From: Viridothelium virens
Taxonomy: Eukaryota > Ascomycota > Dothideomycetes > Trypetheliales > Trypetheliaceae
Assembly: GCA_010094025.1 (NCBI GenBank)
Contig: ML991790.1
Coordinates: 310,001-374,000, forward strand
Length of the DNA stretch: 64,000 bases
Direction: 5' to 3'
Position numbers and translations under genes: made by a program. Positions 11,047 through 23,740 of this stretch are shown here, one piece after another (positions within the stretch are counted from its first letter, which is position 1; the number at the start of each line of letters is the position of its first letter). The notes under the pieces were generated by a model. That model did no database searches. It saw only the letters and a list, made by a program, of their open reading frames with translations, and was not told the DNA's origin.

Positions 11047-13455
11047 GGTGTTTTGTCTCGTGAAGATGACGAGAGACTGCTTCTAGGTACTCCGAGCTGG
11101 ATATAGGGTATACGAGAGGAATTATTGCCCGGACTAGAGAATCGAGGACGTTAAATGGACGAGATTGGAGGTTGAAGGAAGCAATCTGACTGACAATTGA
11201 AGTGATGGAAGGGCGTGAGATGATAGGATCTATCCGAGGATCTCTAATTTATAAAGGAACTCTAGCAAAGGCTCGTCTGCAATAGGTCAGAGATTGCCTG
11301 TCGATACGAGATAACAATCTCGGCTTGGATCAACCAGCGGGACAAATCGAAGTCCGAAAAAGCAAATGGCAGATTGAAGAAGTGACTTTGCTGTGAGGGA
11401 TCTGCGATGATATATGAAGAAGCGGGCTGGCTACGTAGAGGGCCCCAGGTCACTGAAGGGTGCATAGCTCCCCGGCGTCGTATCATCTCAAGACTACGCC
11501 AGGAACAGCAGATGCATGGCACCAGCTACCTTCCGCAAGCCATTCGGCGAGGCTGAATGGTGCAGCTGTAGGGGCCGTTACCAGCCGATTGCCTGCATGT
11601 ATACCGCTAGGAGGTGTGGTAACGGTGCAACTATAGCAGCAAGCACGCGGAAAAGATGCCGGAGGAAAGTTTAGCAGGGACGAGCTCGATCTTGGCGGTG
11701 TCTCGCCTAACGTGGCAAGAGCAAGATGATGTAGTGCTAGCCGGTATGTTTGCTTTTCTCAGTGGTGGAGGCTACGGCACACCGTCGTGAAGAAAGGTAT
11801 CTAGGTTCAGCGTCCGCCGGTCGGTCTGGAGGAAAGAGACGGAAGGAGTCGAGTCTCCCGCTCTCTGGAATGGAGAACGGTAATGCCGGAGGCAATTAAG
11901 TCGGTCTTGCCGGTCGTCCAGTCCGCTATCGCTGATAGAGGAGGCTTCAGAGGGTGGGTCAAGACTATTCCTGGCATCATGAAGTCGAAGTCGCTCATCA
12001 GCCTTCTCTGGGGCCTGGGCTTAGGAGGAGACGCAGTAGCCGCCAAAATGAACGAGTCGGCGTAAAGGGCGCAATGGGACGGATAGATAGCTTCGTTAGG
12101 AGCCACTGGTGCTGAGGTACTTAGGTACTAGGTAGATCTGGCTTGCAGACAGGGCTGCAGCCATTAGGTTACCTAGGCTGGGAAGGCTTCGGCTCATGCG
12201 CCCTGGTCACCCCGTTCTGTGGCTGGAGCCTTGCACCTTGGCTTGACCATGGCTTGGAGCCGTGGAGCAAAGAGAAACAGGCGAGACAGGCGAGACAGGC
12301 ACGACAGGAGAGGGCCTCAGCGCCTCCACTTCCCCCATTCCCGCCCTTCACACTTGCGTCACGTAAGGTATCACCTATCCTGCTCACGACCTCACACCGT
12401 CCCAATCGGCCCTTTGACCGTCTGCCCGTTCACCCCACAGAAGAACAATACATGCCGCGCGAACAGCCATTCGTAACCGGCTAATCCCGAAGGATTCCCA
12501 GCTTTTAGAGCATTCTGCATCATAATCACTGCCAGTCCTCCACTCAGATCTGACACTGCATCGAACCCTCCACAAACCCGAGGACAGCTTGCTCGGCTAG
12601 CCTGCGGGCGGAACAAAGCATGGCGTATCCGATGCATGGCGCGGCCTTAGTGAGAAAATTCGCAAGAACGTGGGCGTGGGTGTTAACCTGATGCTACGTA
12701 GGGGCTCCCGCATATCGATCATAAACAGCTCTCGGCTCTTCTCGAGCTGGGACCCAGGTCCATTGTCGTGTCAGCCCATTGTAGCGGTTCGGGACTTCTT
12801 CAGCCTCCCCATTGGACCCAAAACAGAGCCTAGCCTACACAGACGAGCATGTCACCAGCATCACGCTGACACCCTGAATCGCATGCCGCATTACCTAACC
12901 CGGCATTTCTATCACAGTCAAAAAGCAGAGCAAGGACCATCGACCCTGGGCGGCAAATGGACGGTGTATGCTCCCTGGCAGGAGCACGAGGCTGTCACGA
13001 GGCAAACCAGTCGTACGAAAGACCTTCTTCATCAAGACAAATTAGCCTGACTAGCAGCTGCATCCGGTCGACACCCAGCTTCAACGACAATTGTTAATCC
13101 ACTGAAGCTACGAAGCCAACCGGCCCTGATCACATAAGGGAAAAAATGCAGATCGTGGCTGCCTGCAGAGAAAGCACAGGTCTCATCCTAATTGTACCGG
13201 ACTAAGGCCTCCACTGGCCGCCTTCAACTCGTGGCTAGTCGAACGCGCATTGCTCGTGGGCAGCAGAGCCTCACCCGCGCCGTGTAACGTGGGAAGGTTT
13301 CATGCAGAGCCCTGTTCCTGCTCCGGGGCGTCCCATGCTGATCTGCCGGCTATCACCGTAGATAGAAGACAATCGACACCGGCATACGTCTCGCACTGCA
13401 GTGTACCAACGATCCAGCGTATCATCCACTTATTCAGACGCATTTCGAGTCTTTA
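11047..13455. other. Long intergenic region
   Basis: It contains the FKBP upstream region and the 3' flank of the histidinol-phosphatase gene. Short open frames on both strands have no recognised motif. A small tandem repeat lies at 12278-12313. Confidence 0.4.
12278..12313. repeat. 9-bp tandem repeat, four copies
   Basis: Four adjacent 9-bp units follow the pattern CAGGCGAGA (two exact, two diverged) at 12278, 12287, 12296 and 12305. It is a short minisatellite in non-coding DNA. Confidence 0.8.
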
Positions 13456-14502
13456 TCAAGGTTCGAAGACCTTGTGTCCTTCCAGGGAGGTTACTGGCGC
13501 GTCAATGACCTGCACGCCAGGAAACCGCGGATCGAGGCCCGTCTTCCCCGTGCGCTTTAAAAAGCAGATCTCGCGGATCCCAGCTTCCCTGATCGCTGAC
13601 AGCATTCTTGGGTAATTGAGTGCCACTTGTTGCACGCCGTGGCTATCGTCGGACAGCACGAACCTGCCATGCATTTCAATAAAAGCCTAACGAAGGTAAG
13701 CAATTGATTATCGAGGAGGCGGGGTGACCCAGCTCATGGAAATGACCTACCCGACAAATTTCTACTTTTGGATAAGGCTCAGTCATGCCCTTTCGCAGCG
13801 CAGACGAATTAAGCTCCAACAGTCCGCCGTACTCTGCAATATATCGAAGGTTTCGTATTATTTTTTCCCAAATCGCGCCCCCACTATCCTTCCAGTGGCG
13901 GTTTGCATCGTCACTAAAGAGCCTGATGAGATCAAAATGCCCCACAATTGGCGGTTTCATAGCCTTGAGCATGTCCAATTGAGCATCAAAATAATCTCGG
14001 AAAACTCCCTCGTCCGCTCCTCCCGACTTGTTTCTCGCCTCTACGTACGTAGCTTTGTCATAGTCAATTGGAATCGTATGCACATGGTGTACCGACCCAA
14101 CAAACATGTCCATCCTATGCTTCTTCAACCGATCTTGCATGAGCTGAAACGACTCGTTGCGGATCCACTCCCCTTCAAAGCCCACTAAGATCTCAATCTG
14201 CCCATGATACTTTTCCCGCAGCCTCTCGGCCTCTCCAACGAATCGATCATGCAGTTCCGTCAGACTTTCCAGCGTCGAATTCTATTCATGTCCTTAGCAA
14301 TTGGACACGGGAACGGAGGTACAACAACAAATCGACTCCTGACCTCACCAGGATACCGATCCTGCTCGCCTCGAGGCATATGCTCAGTAAGAGCTAGAAC
14401 CTGCATATTCTTCGAGATGGCTGTCTGAATGACATCTTCAAGCGTATCTTTTGCATGGTCTGGACAGAATTGACCAGAGTGACTGTGGTAGGAGAAAGGC
14501 AT
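13456..14502 (-). CDS. HIS2: Histidinol-phosphatase (PHP family)
   Basis: Three exons (14502-14344, 14281-13751, 13686-13456) give 306 residues. The protein starts MPFSYHSHSGQFCPDHA, whose HSHS is the first metal-binding motif of the PHP (polymerase and histidinol phosphatase) fold. ALTEHMPR supplies a further metal-binding His, GSVHHVH another pair, GHFDLIR the next, and LSDDSHGV the C-terminal Asp/His pair. This order is diagnostic for fungal HIS2-type enzymes. It dephosphorylates L-histidinol phosphate to L-histidinol in histidine biosynthesis, in the cytosol. The length is normal. Transcription is probably under general amino-acid control, but I did not identify a specific binding site. 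Confidence 0.93.
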
Positions 14503-15641
14503 TCCGTCACCGGGACAAAAGTAGCGGTGTGATACAAGAACCTAACCGCTCTTATTGCTCATAAACGTAGTCGGTCAAGGAGTCTATTGGGAATTGCACT
14601 AAGCAAATTTATTACAACGGGAAAGAAAGTTTGTTGATCGACGGCAAACCCGGCTTCTCAACGTGGGGTGACGCGGGAGCTCTGTGGGATTCCAGCCGCG
14701 CACGTGGCCTGAACCTTGATTGACGGTCAACCCCGTAGCCCTATCTGATGGCCCAACGCTGGAGCTTCGAAAAAGAAGAAAAAGAACCAGACTTAGGAAC
14801 GGAATTGCAGAGCACGAGCCGGCCAACACGGGACCTAAACCCGCAACCTTGCCGGAATAAAGAAGTAGCGTCTGAGGTGTGGCACGCACTATGAGAATCA
14901 GACGTAGGGAGTCCAGAAATCTCTGTGGATTGATTGGATCGTGACAATGCTACATGAACAATGAACATGAACATCCAAACAATCTTCAGGCGCGCCCCTT
15001 GAAAAGACCCTCAGGACTCGTGTTTTCGCCTCTATGATGAAAAGATTATGTCGTCAGTAACATACTCTATGTCAAATTACGACTGACCGCGAAAGGATCT
15101 CGGACTGCATGCGTGGATCAACTCAACGTGTCTCCAGGACAACCTATAAGCCGGCACATATTAAAGCCCGACCTCTTGCGGCAATAGAGGCTGGTATGAA
15201 GCTCGACCGGGTAAGGTAATCCGTTCGCAGCGAGTTTGTCAAGACATTGCTCAATATTCCGAATTTGGTCGATTAAACTCTAGTAGTAGACATGGCAGAA
15301 AGTCTTGTCGGGTACCTTCTAGTGTTTCCATTCATTCGTCAAAGCTGTTTTGAAGCAACTTAGTTCATCTCCATTGGTTCTACTTCGAAATAGCACAACA
15401 AGCGTGCTACATAGTCTAGAAGGTTTCCCGAAGACACGTCGTGCATGCGTTATGTGCGTGATTTCAGAGCGAATCTATGGAACGAAGGATTCAACCATAA
15501 AGCAACATTAGGCGTCACATGCATGCAGACCACCGGCAATCCCGAGATCTCCATGGGTATCCGCAGCAATGCTCAAGCAAAGAATCGCAGCAATTCTGTA
15601 GAAACTCCCCAGCATGCATACATTCCCTTCGAATCCCTTCT
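14503..15641. other. Intergenic region
   Basis: It separates the histidinol-phosphatase promoter from the NUR1 3' end. Only small unsupported open frames were seen. Confidence 0.4.
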
Positions 15642-17225
15642 TCAGTACGGCCGACTTTCCCTCTCCCTGAATCCACCAAACCTCTCCATCCCCCTCCTCC
15701 TCCCTCCATCAAGCCCTCCACCCGGCAAACTCACCCTCTTCAACGGACTCCCCGGCCTCCTCGCATGCCCATGCGCCTGCGCCTGCATCTGCCCTTCGTC
15801 CCGCGCCTCACCACGCAGATGATTCGTGCTCGCCGCCTTCCGAATCGGAGAATTTGCATGCGTGTAAACCCCCAGACTGCCGCCATCTCCTGCACCTCCC
15901 CCTGTACCACCTGCACCTGCACCTACACCTGCACTGGTTCCGCTCTCACGGTACCGTGACGATTGATATTCGCTCGCGTGGCGCGGCCGGATGGGACTCG
16001 AGAAGTCGGTTTGGGGGAAGCCGTTCGCGGCCTGCGATTGCGGAGGAGATTTGAGGTTCGGCGTGGCACCTAGGCCGGAGCCGCCGAGGCTGGTCCGCGG
16101 CGTAGGGCGCGGGGCAGCAGCAGATTGGCGGTGGAAGATGCTTCGGGGTTGTTGGTGGGAAGGCTGATGAGTCGCGCTGCTTGGGGGCCGTGAGAGGTGG
16201 CCGTCCGGGTCATATTGGGCGGCGTAGTTGGGGTTGGGACGAGTCTGGAAGCCGCGGTTGACGACGGTCGTGGGAGTGTAGATGTCGACTTCGCGTGTGC
16301 GCGTTCCTGCGGGTGAGGTGCTAGTGGCACGTGTTTGGGTGCCGACGTCTCGGATTGGTCGGTTGAGAGAAGGGTGTACGAATTTGGTGTCGTATTCGTT
16401 AAGGACCTCCTTTTGGATCAGAGCAGCGTCCTTGGTGTACTGACTGTAGCTAGATTGTAGGAAGCTCAGTTGAACAGAGAGAAGTGTGGTCAAGAAGATA
16501 GTAGTAGCCACCGTGACTGAGGGTCGCGGATCCAGGGACGCACATGGAAGGAAAAGCATGTAAATGAGGACGTGGCCCGGCGAAAAGAGGCAGAAGAGGC
16601 GTAAACAGAGAGCTGTGGGATCCCAAACTGCAAGTTCCCAGACATCACGCGAGGGATCTGGATGAGCACGAGATTCAGCCGTATTCGAAGACGAAGCGAT
16701 AATGTTTGAAAGGAATCGAAGAGGAGAGGACGCTACTGGGGAAGAGTCTACTCGTACGCGCTGAGCTGACGGTGTAGGAGGAGCATCGACCGAGTTTTCA
16801 AAGAGGCGGTAGTGTCGTTTCCTCATGAAGGTAAAGAGAGCATTGAGAATCGAGGTGGCCGTCAGTAAGTGGACTATAAAGGTGCACTGGAGACAAAGTT
16901 AACCTCATGACCACAGTATCTTGAAGTACCAGGAATTCAAGATGAGTCGAATCTAGTTCAGACTTACAACCCAAGCAAGCCAGCCAGTTCCTCGCCTACT
17001 TTGAAAGTCACCGAAAACATCATCGGATTTACTGCTCGAGGGCGCGGAATTTGCTCGAGCAATCATAAAGATGAGGTTCGCCCCAAGTCCGACGGGGGTT
17101 GCCCAAGCCTTATGTAAGTCTTCCAAGTCATCTAGCTCTTCTGATACCCATATTAGGAAGTCCCAAGGGTTGAGCTTGGCCTTGATGCGCTCGATGAGAG
17201 GTTGGCGTCGAATAAGCGGCGGCAT
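15642..17225 (-). CDS. NUR1: Nuclear rim protein 1 (Nur1/Mug154, DUF2418 family)
   Basis: Two exons (17225-16968, 16886-15642) encode 500 residues, joined by an 81-nt intron inside a membrane segment. The N-terminus has the family block LIERIKAKLNPWDFLIWVSE and then WATPVGLGANLIFMIARANS, with a DDVFGDF motif. Hydrophobic segments at ~residues 53-65, 81-106 and about 150-205 suggest several inner-nuclear-membrane passes. The C-terminal ~250 residues are disordered, rich in S, P, R and G, and include GVGAGAGGTGGGAGDGG. In yeast, Nur1 works with Lem2 to tether rDNA and heterochromatin to the nuclear envelope. The assignment rests on the N-terminal block. The gene is divergent from VMA7, with 278 bp between start codons. 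Confidence 0.82.
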
Positions 17226-17503
17226 GGTGTAGGGTTTTCTCTTGCACTATCGCAACCGGTGTCGCATCTCGCACAGTGCCGAGCAAGGCTTCATAACAGC
17301 AAGGTGAAGATGAAGTATGCTCCTTGCTGGGATGTGAGTATTGTATTGCCTTAGAACGCGGTTGTGATGGAATTGTTTACACTTGGTCGGCAAAGTTGCC
17401 TTCGATGCCCCGCCCAGTCTCCAACTGGCCAGAAGCTGCGGTGACATCGCCGACATCTACAACTCGCTCAAGAACCTTCCATGGTAGTAGTCAAAGAGTA
17501 AAG
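17226..17503. promoter_or_regulatory. Shared divergent promoter of NUR1 and VMA7
   Basis: Only 278 bp separate the start codons of two divergent genes, so their promoters must overlap or abut. No specific element was identified. Confidence 0.6.
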
Positions 17504-18119
17504 ATGGCAGCGCCCGCTTCTGAATATAAGGATCGGCAATTTTTGGCTGTTATTGGAGATGAGGTAGGCTCCACCATCAACATGCGACCACTCGTTATGT
17601 ACTGTATCTAACAAGCTACCAGGATTCAGTAACAGGTCTGCTCCTCGCGGGCGTGGGCGTATGTTGACCACTTCGAGACGTCTTTAATTTGCATATACTA
17701 CGGCAATCTTCAGCATCCATAAACTTACCTTTCCATAGCATGTCACGGAGCCACCAGACAGCCAAAAGAATTTCCTCGTGGTAGACGGCAAGACCGAAAA
17801 CTCCACAATCGAAGCTGCATTCGACAACTTTACTCAAAACCGGAAAGACATTGCCATATTACTCATTAATCAGCATGTACGTCTGTATCGACTTGTGGCA
17901 AGGCTGGCACGTCTCGACTCGGAATAGCCAGATAAGACCATGTCCTAATAGCAACGAAACTGATGATGGCTCCTACAGATTGCGGAAAGAATACGATACC
18001 GCGTTGACGCCTACTCTGCCGCATTCCCCTCTTTGCTTGAGATACCCTCAAAAGATCATCCATATGATCCTGAAAAAGACAGTGTGTTGAAGCGAGTGAG
18101 GAGGTTGTTTGGAGAATAG
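17504..18119 (+). CDS. VMA7: V-type H+-ATPase subunit F
   Basis: Four exons (17504-17563, 17623-17658, 17739-17876, 17979-18119) encode 124 residues, with all junctions in phase 0. The sequence runs through the family landmarks [58 protein letters not shown], and the signature [20 protein letters not shown] with the terminal VRRLFGE. It is a small V1-sector subunit of the central stalk that couples ATP hydrolysis to proton pumping at the vacuole and Golgi/endosomes. The length matches the family (about 118-125). Confidence 0.95.
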
Positions 18120-18460
18120 AAAGAGGCAGACAATCTCGCCATGAACCCGTTCTGCAAAATGAACATGTGTCATGCCCGGGCTAGCTCTGGCTGTTCCTGA
18201 GCGAGTGTTGTGGAGACTTTCTCGATGGAATTCAAAGCAAGCTAGCAAGCCATTATGGTATAATGAGATATATTAGAAACGCCGACGAATGCCCAAACGG
18301 GATTGAGCCTCCATGCCGTGTGTAGAACGCACGATGGTCCACCATAAACCTGAACTCTGATGTATTATTTACCACTCGTCAAATTCTCCCCCAGACATCA
18401 GAGTTCTCTTCCCGCAACATTGATACCCGCTAGTTTTGCAGCATCCTTCCCAACGGATAG
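18120..18460. other. Convergent intergenic region (VMA7 / NPC2)
   Basis: 3' flanks of two convergent genes. Nothing else was seen. Confidence 0.5.
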
Positions 18461-19137
18461 TCACGACTTGTCGCCTCTATGAAACGTTACGGTGGCCGTC
18501 AAACACGTAATTTTATCTCCGTCCTTCGTGAACACGTCTGCGAGGACTGTGTACTTTCCTGGTGGGACTTGCTTGGGCAAATCTACCTGTTTGCCAAGCT
18601 CCAAGTCGCCCTTTTTGAGCGGACAGCTGAGGTCTACTTCTTTGACATAGTCGCAGAGGTTGGCTTCTTGGTTGATGAGTGTAATGAGGCCGTATTTGAC
18701 TTGGAGATGTACTTTGGCGCCTTCTTCTATGTCTTCGTTGAGGGTTCCTTGGGCAGTGATAGAGAGTGTTTTTCCACTGTGCAAACGTCGTATGTTAGCA
18801 CAGAAACTTAAGAGGAATGGGGGTGCTAAGCAATCTTTGCCTCGGCCCCTCCTATTCAAGGAGATTGCACCTCTTGATTCCGCAGACTTGAAAGAAGTGG
18901 GCGCTTAATTTTGAAAGGAAATTGCACATACGGTGCAGGTGGATTAGGATCCAAGTCCACTTGTTTAATAGTTAAGATATCGTCATCGGCTTTCGAGCAA
19001 AATAGCAGTGGGTTGTCTCCAGGTACGCTCAGATCTTCATCATCTGTGACTGTGACTTGGTTGCCTCCATCTAACCACGAGGCGCGAGCAGCGGAGGTAA
19101 AAGAGAGGAGTGCGAAAAAAGCAGTGGCGAACTTCAT
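18461..19137 (-). CDS. NPC2: NPC2-like sterol/phospholipid transfer protein (ML domain)
   Basis: Two exons (19137-18932, 18776-18461) encode 173 residues. The N-terminus MKFATAFFALLSFTSAARA is a typical signal peptide. The mature part follows the fungal ML-domain pattern: NPLLFCSKADDDILTIKQVDLDPNPPAP, then (after the intron) GKTLSITAQGTL, ANLCDYVKEVDLSCPL, KQVPPGKYTVLADVFTKDG and ITCLTATVTF. The cysteines expected to form the family's disulfides are present. Fungal members, also called phosphatidylglycerol/phosphatidylinositol transfer proteins, carry sterols in the vacuole lumen and hand them to the NPC1-type transporter Ncr1. The length is normal. Confidence 0.93.
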
Positions 19138-19758
19138 CTTGGCTGTGTGACCGATTTAGCACTCGACTCTGTGCTTATGTACGTGGGAGGCTGTCCGGTG
19201 CGCAGAGTTTGTAGCAAGATGTGGGACGAGAGGAGAGGTCGTGGTGAACAGGTGATGATAGAATGCAGCAGATAGCGCGATTGCTGCGCCATTTTGTACT
19301 ACCAATCAGCGCATAGCGTGGCTGGTGCTCACTGACGTACCCCACACAACTCTAGCCTACCTTAGTAGGCCAAAAGTACTGTGTACAATGTACCAAAGAT
19401 TGAACATGCATGGTGACTCTGCAGCTTCGTTGCAAGCCAATCAAAGATAAGATACGTACTCATCGTTCGAGATCCGGGAAAATCTTATTGATGCTTTATA
19501 ACTGCATATTTCTCTGGATATAATGCCGAATTACTACACCACGTTTGCCAAAATATATGAACGCTTTTGATTCGGCTAGAGGCTTACAAAGCCCACTTCC
19601 ACATATCCCCCAAATGACGCCATATGGGCCAGCCGTATAATAGTCGAGAGATGTTGGGAGGGAAATCATAGAATTCCCCTGACCCATGATAGTATTATGC
19701 TGCGTAACGTTCGTCAAATCGTTCTCCGAAGTTCTTGCACCGAGTCTACCAAACGACA
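19138..19758. other. Intergenic region (NPC2 promoter, 3' flank of PAS gene)
   Basis: Probable NPC2 promoter near 19138-19400 and the downstream flank of the PAS gene. No other feature was seen. Confidence 0.45.
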
Positions 19759-21460
19759 TCAACGATAAGCATTACCATACGTATTCTCAAACGTATAGCC
19801 ATTGGGTGCCGCCCCATTCCGTCGTTCATCGCCATGTCCACTTCTATCGGGATGCCAGATCGGAAATCCGTCAGGTGGCTGCGCTTCTCCTTGGGGCTTC
19901 CCTCTACCATACTCGGCGAGGCTGCCGTTGATTCCAGTAAGTGCCCAAGCAAAGATTGCTGTGTCTCGAATGCTCGCCATGAAATCCTGTGGTGATGGTC
20001 CGCCCACCTTGAGAGTGGCCGGGGCGTTAGCATGCGCACTCTGGTACTGCCCTTGCTGCTGTAGAGAAATCTGTTGGGGGGGAACATCGGGTGCATTCTG
20101 CTGTGCAAATGGATTGTTGAATGGCTGTTGTGTCTGAAGCCCAGGAATAATTGGATCTGCCGCCCATGGAGCGGCGAATAACCCATTGGTATAGGTAGGC
20201 TGGCCAGGCCGATGCAGAGGGTGCGGGATCACTGGACGAGCACGGCGCAAGCAAACAACAAGACCATCAGAAGTACATGAGACCACAGCTTCTAGTTCGA
20301 TGGGCTCGCGCCTCTCAGGAGATCCGTTTTGGGACGAAGCAGATGATTGGGCTGTGACAGGTTCACCGAAAATTGCTTCATGCGTGTCCGCCGGGTTGGT
20401 GCTGTTGTCAGAGGAAGACCTCGATCCGTTCTGCGCAAGCGCGGGAACTGCGTTGGATGAGTGGAGATTGCCATTGCGACGACCACCACCATCAACTTCC
20501 ATGTCAGTTGACGAAGAGCTCGGCTGGGTCCGAGCAGAAGATATGCTATGTTCTGGCCGAGAATATCTATCTTCGTAAACGTTCGCACCTATATCGGTCT
20601 CTTCATCTGTTGAAGAAACATTTGTCATCTCTTCGTCGCTATCAACGTCTGTCGAGCTGTCGGGCTGGTCATCTTGCCGTGGATCCCGGAACCAGAAGCG
20701 CATGTAAGCGATTGAGTCGTTTCCCTTTGCATTTTCCAAACAATGCACTGCGTCCTGCAAGCAATTCTCCGCAATGCAGTAGTAGAAGCTGCGTCCCTTC
20801 ATATCATCGCCTGATATACCAATGATCTCTGACAAGCCACTGGTGGCATACATGATGGTCAGGGTCCGGGTAAACCGGTTTAGGAATAAGGCAGCTCGAG
20901 GCTCATGGCTTTGAGCTTGCGGTCCTTGACTGAACTTGGCGGATAGATGTGCCAGCATGTGATATCGAGGATCATTTGGAGAAGATGAGAACAACCGACG
21001 AATAACGGGCGCTTCTTGAGCGCGCTCTGCAACAGAGTCAGCAATACTTCACCAAATCGCAGTTCGAGATTGAGGATACAGACTTTGGCTCTTCATTCCC
21101 TTGCGATAGACGCTAGTGCAGCAGACCATAACGTCGTACACGACTGTGAAACAACATTCGCAACACACCCATTGCCCGTTGCGATTCTTAATATGGCAGT
21201 AAGCAAGCGCAGCAGCCTTGTCCAACTTCAGACCACGACCGTGCACTTCCTTTGCAATAGGGACTTCTTCGGGATGAAAGAATTGCCAAGCCGATCGGTT
21301 CACCACTTCATCTGGCGTGTGACCGAGGATATCGACTACCGAATCGGACGAATAGAGGATGCGTGCATCTGGTGTAAGGTCTAGACGCTAGATCAGCACC
21401 TGCATCCCCATCTCCGAAGCCCATGAGCTTACCATGGATGGTAATGAAAGTAGTATCCAT
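19759..21460 (-). CDS. Tandem PAS-domain protein
   Basis: Three exons (21460-21433, 21380-21084, 21026-19759) encode 530 residues. The first exon has only 28 nt and begins MDTTFITIH. The first PAS domain (~residues 10-105) includes DLTPDARILYSSDSVVDILG, EVVNRSAWQFFHPEEVP and a cysteine-rich strand WVCCECCFTVVYDVMVCC. A second PAS-like domain (~residues 140-215) includes TLTIMYATSGLSEIIGISG and SIAYMRFWFRDPR. The rest is acidic, Ser-rich and Gln/Pro/Asn-rich, like a transcriptional activation or scaffold region. The arrangement resembles the PAS pair of white-collar proteins, but there is no GATA zinc finger and no NCRFLQ-type LOV flavin motif. It probably senses through protein-protein contacts rather than light. 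Its partner is unknown. Confidence 0.82.
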
Positions 21461-23740
21461 AATGGCGGATCTGGCCCGAATAATTCAATTGAAGATGGTC
21501 AGAATAACTCAAGCTCAACCAAAAGGTTCGACAGCAATCTAATAATTGCCCGATACCTTTGTGATTCCTTCAAGAGGAGAAGGTCACCGAGTGGTGGTCC
21601 TGTTGGCAAACTTATATTTACACATGTGCTAAAAGCGTCCGCGATACGAACACAGAAACACTGAGAGCAGTGAATCGGGTTGGAGAGGTTGAATCGGGAG
21701 CACCAAAGTTGGATGATTGTTTGATTAACTTTTCGACGTGCGTACGACACGACGTCAAGGCTACACGCAACTGTACCTCATCAGATGTCGAGGTCCCAGT
21801 CAACCTCTTCACCTTGACTGGCTGAGGATTTCGGGCCTAGCTTGACGCTCACCCGGGACGACCGTGGGTATATCGGCTAGCGCTCTTGCGATAATTTCCT
21901 TGGGAGGCAATGATGATATTCGGGATGCTCTAAAAAAAACCAATCCTGTCAGCACCAGGTTCAGCAGCTGTCAACGTCAAAGTCTGCAGGGACCAGGGAT
22001 ATCCCAAGTGCTTGGATGTGCTCTGAGACTTCAGGTCGCATGGCACATCTTATTTTTTTGCAACTTGCGGCTTGACGATTGCCATGACCTTGAAGTGAGC
22101 GTGGCCATCGCTCGCGGGCGGATGCCGACAGGAGGTTGGGCGTGGTGGAGTGCAGGCAGTCCGAAATGACCCACGTACATAAGTTGCAAGGAGAAGTTCC
22201 CGCTATGTCCGTTGCTACGACAAAATGGATGCTGGGAGGCTTTTGCAGACGGGTCAAACGAGGCTCGGAGACGAGGAGAGTCGATGACGCGCCAGGAGGG
22301 CCTGAAGGCAATGGATGCTCTGGAAATGGAAGATAATAGAGGGGCGGCTAGTGGGGGTACAAGGTGGCGAGCAGGAGGTGAAAGGTTGGGTAACGAGTAG
22401 GAGCAGGGGCAAGAATGGAGAAGGGAGGAATGGGATGGGATGGGATGACGGAAGTGGGACCGGGGTATCCTACCACGCTCCACGGTGTCGTGGGTGTGAC
22501 CGGGCCCTCCAGGCAGGTACACTGCCATGTACCCTCCGTACATTGCAGCCTTTGCACCCTTGGGAAACACACCCGCTTCCGCGTTGTCCGCCTCCGCGTC
22601 GACCCCGACCTTTAGCCGCCTCTGGCCTATCCCATCAGAGCCTTCCAGGACATCGTGGGCATCGTGGGCATCAGGGCACCGAGCCCGTCAGGGCATCTCG
22701 AAGGCAAACCCACCGGAAACCCTAAATATCTGACGCAGTACCCAGCCTTCCTTGCACAAGACCTCACGTGCTGCCATTCCAGCCTGGTCACTTACCCTCT
22801 ACCCTCACTGTCTCCATTGCACCAATCTCTCACCGAGCCTTGAACCAATCCTGTGTCCACATACGATTTAAAAAAAAATACGAGGAAAGCGCCGGAGGCG
22901 ATGGAAGGAAGCCACCCCCCCTTCGATCACCGAGAGACAACTTCACGGCCCCCGTCGCAGGACACTAGCAGAGTCTGAAGGTGCTTCAAGTGACGGTAAG
23001 AGTCGACGTCACATTGTCAAGTAACTTGTCCGATCTTCAAATCCCTGATGGGGGGGCAAACCCTCGATTTTGACTGGAAGCCCTTGGAGGTGGGGATTGT
23101 ACTCCATATGTAAATCGACAGAATCGATGCACGAAATTACTGAATGCATGATCGCAATGAGGTCATCCCATTTTTTCGAATGCAGAGCCGTGCTTTATCT
23201 TGTACCAAATCCGCATGCTGTAATGTGCATTCCCCAATCCATCACCTTGGTAAGGAGAGACACTACCGATTAGTCGGACTTACCACGATGACCTGCAAGT
23301 GAAACGCTTCATGGCACCAGCTTTGACCTTCCCGTGTGGAAGTTTCGCAATACGTTTACCATGTGTTCCTCCAGGTTCCTGAATAAGCGCGCCAAGTCTT
23401 CTATACAGTAAAGCCGGTTATTAGTGATAAACCCTTTGAGCATGATATACTCTGCAAGTGACCGCGGTGTTCTCCCAAGTGTGGGCCTCAACTAGGTACA
23501 ACATTCATCGCCGATGTGTTCAATAATTTCCGCGAATTCGGATCAAGAGCCGAACTTCTCCGGATTGTCCTTCCTAAGCGATTGCACGAGGTCCCTTCGA
23601 TTCAGACTTCCTTCGATAAAATTGTCCACCTAGCCACGCTGCAAGGGGCACAACCATCGTGCGGACATACCGTTGACGCTTGTCGAAGATGCACAGGGCT
23701 ATCATTGTCTAGATGCGCTTCAGGCAAGCCGTTACCCGCC
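21461..23740. other. Divergent intergenic region (PAS gene / EED)
   Basis: Two divergent genes have their promoters here. The centre (about 22250-22950) contains short direct repeats such as GGGATGGGATGGGATG and GTGGGCATCGTGGGCATC. No supported gene was seen. Confidence 0.4.

Noticed and set aside
14740-14960. tRNA-like fragment (GGGTTTAGGTCCC) on the minus strand
   Set aside because: No matching acceptor stem, D arm or anticodon arm, and the T-loop does not fit the GGTTCRANNCC B box.
15515-16054. Plus-strand or alternate minus-strand frames in the NUR1 C-terminal region (Arg- or Pro-rich)
   Set aside because: Low-complexity shadows of the disordered NUR1 tail.
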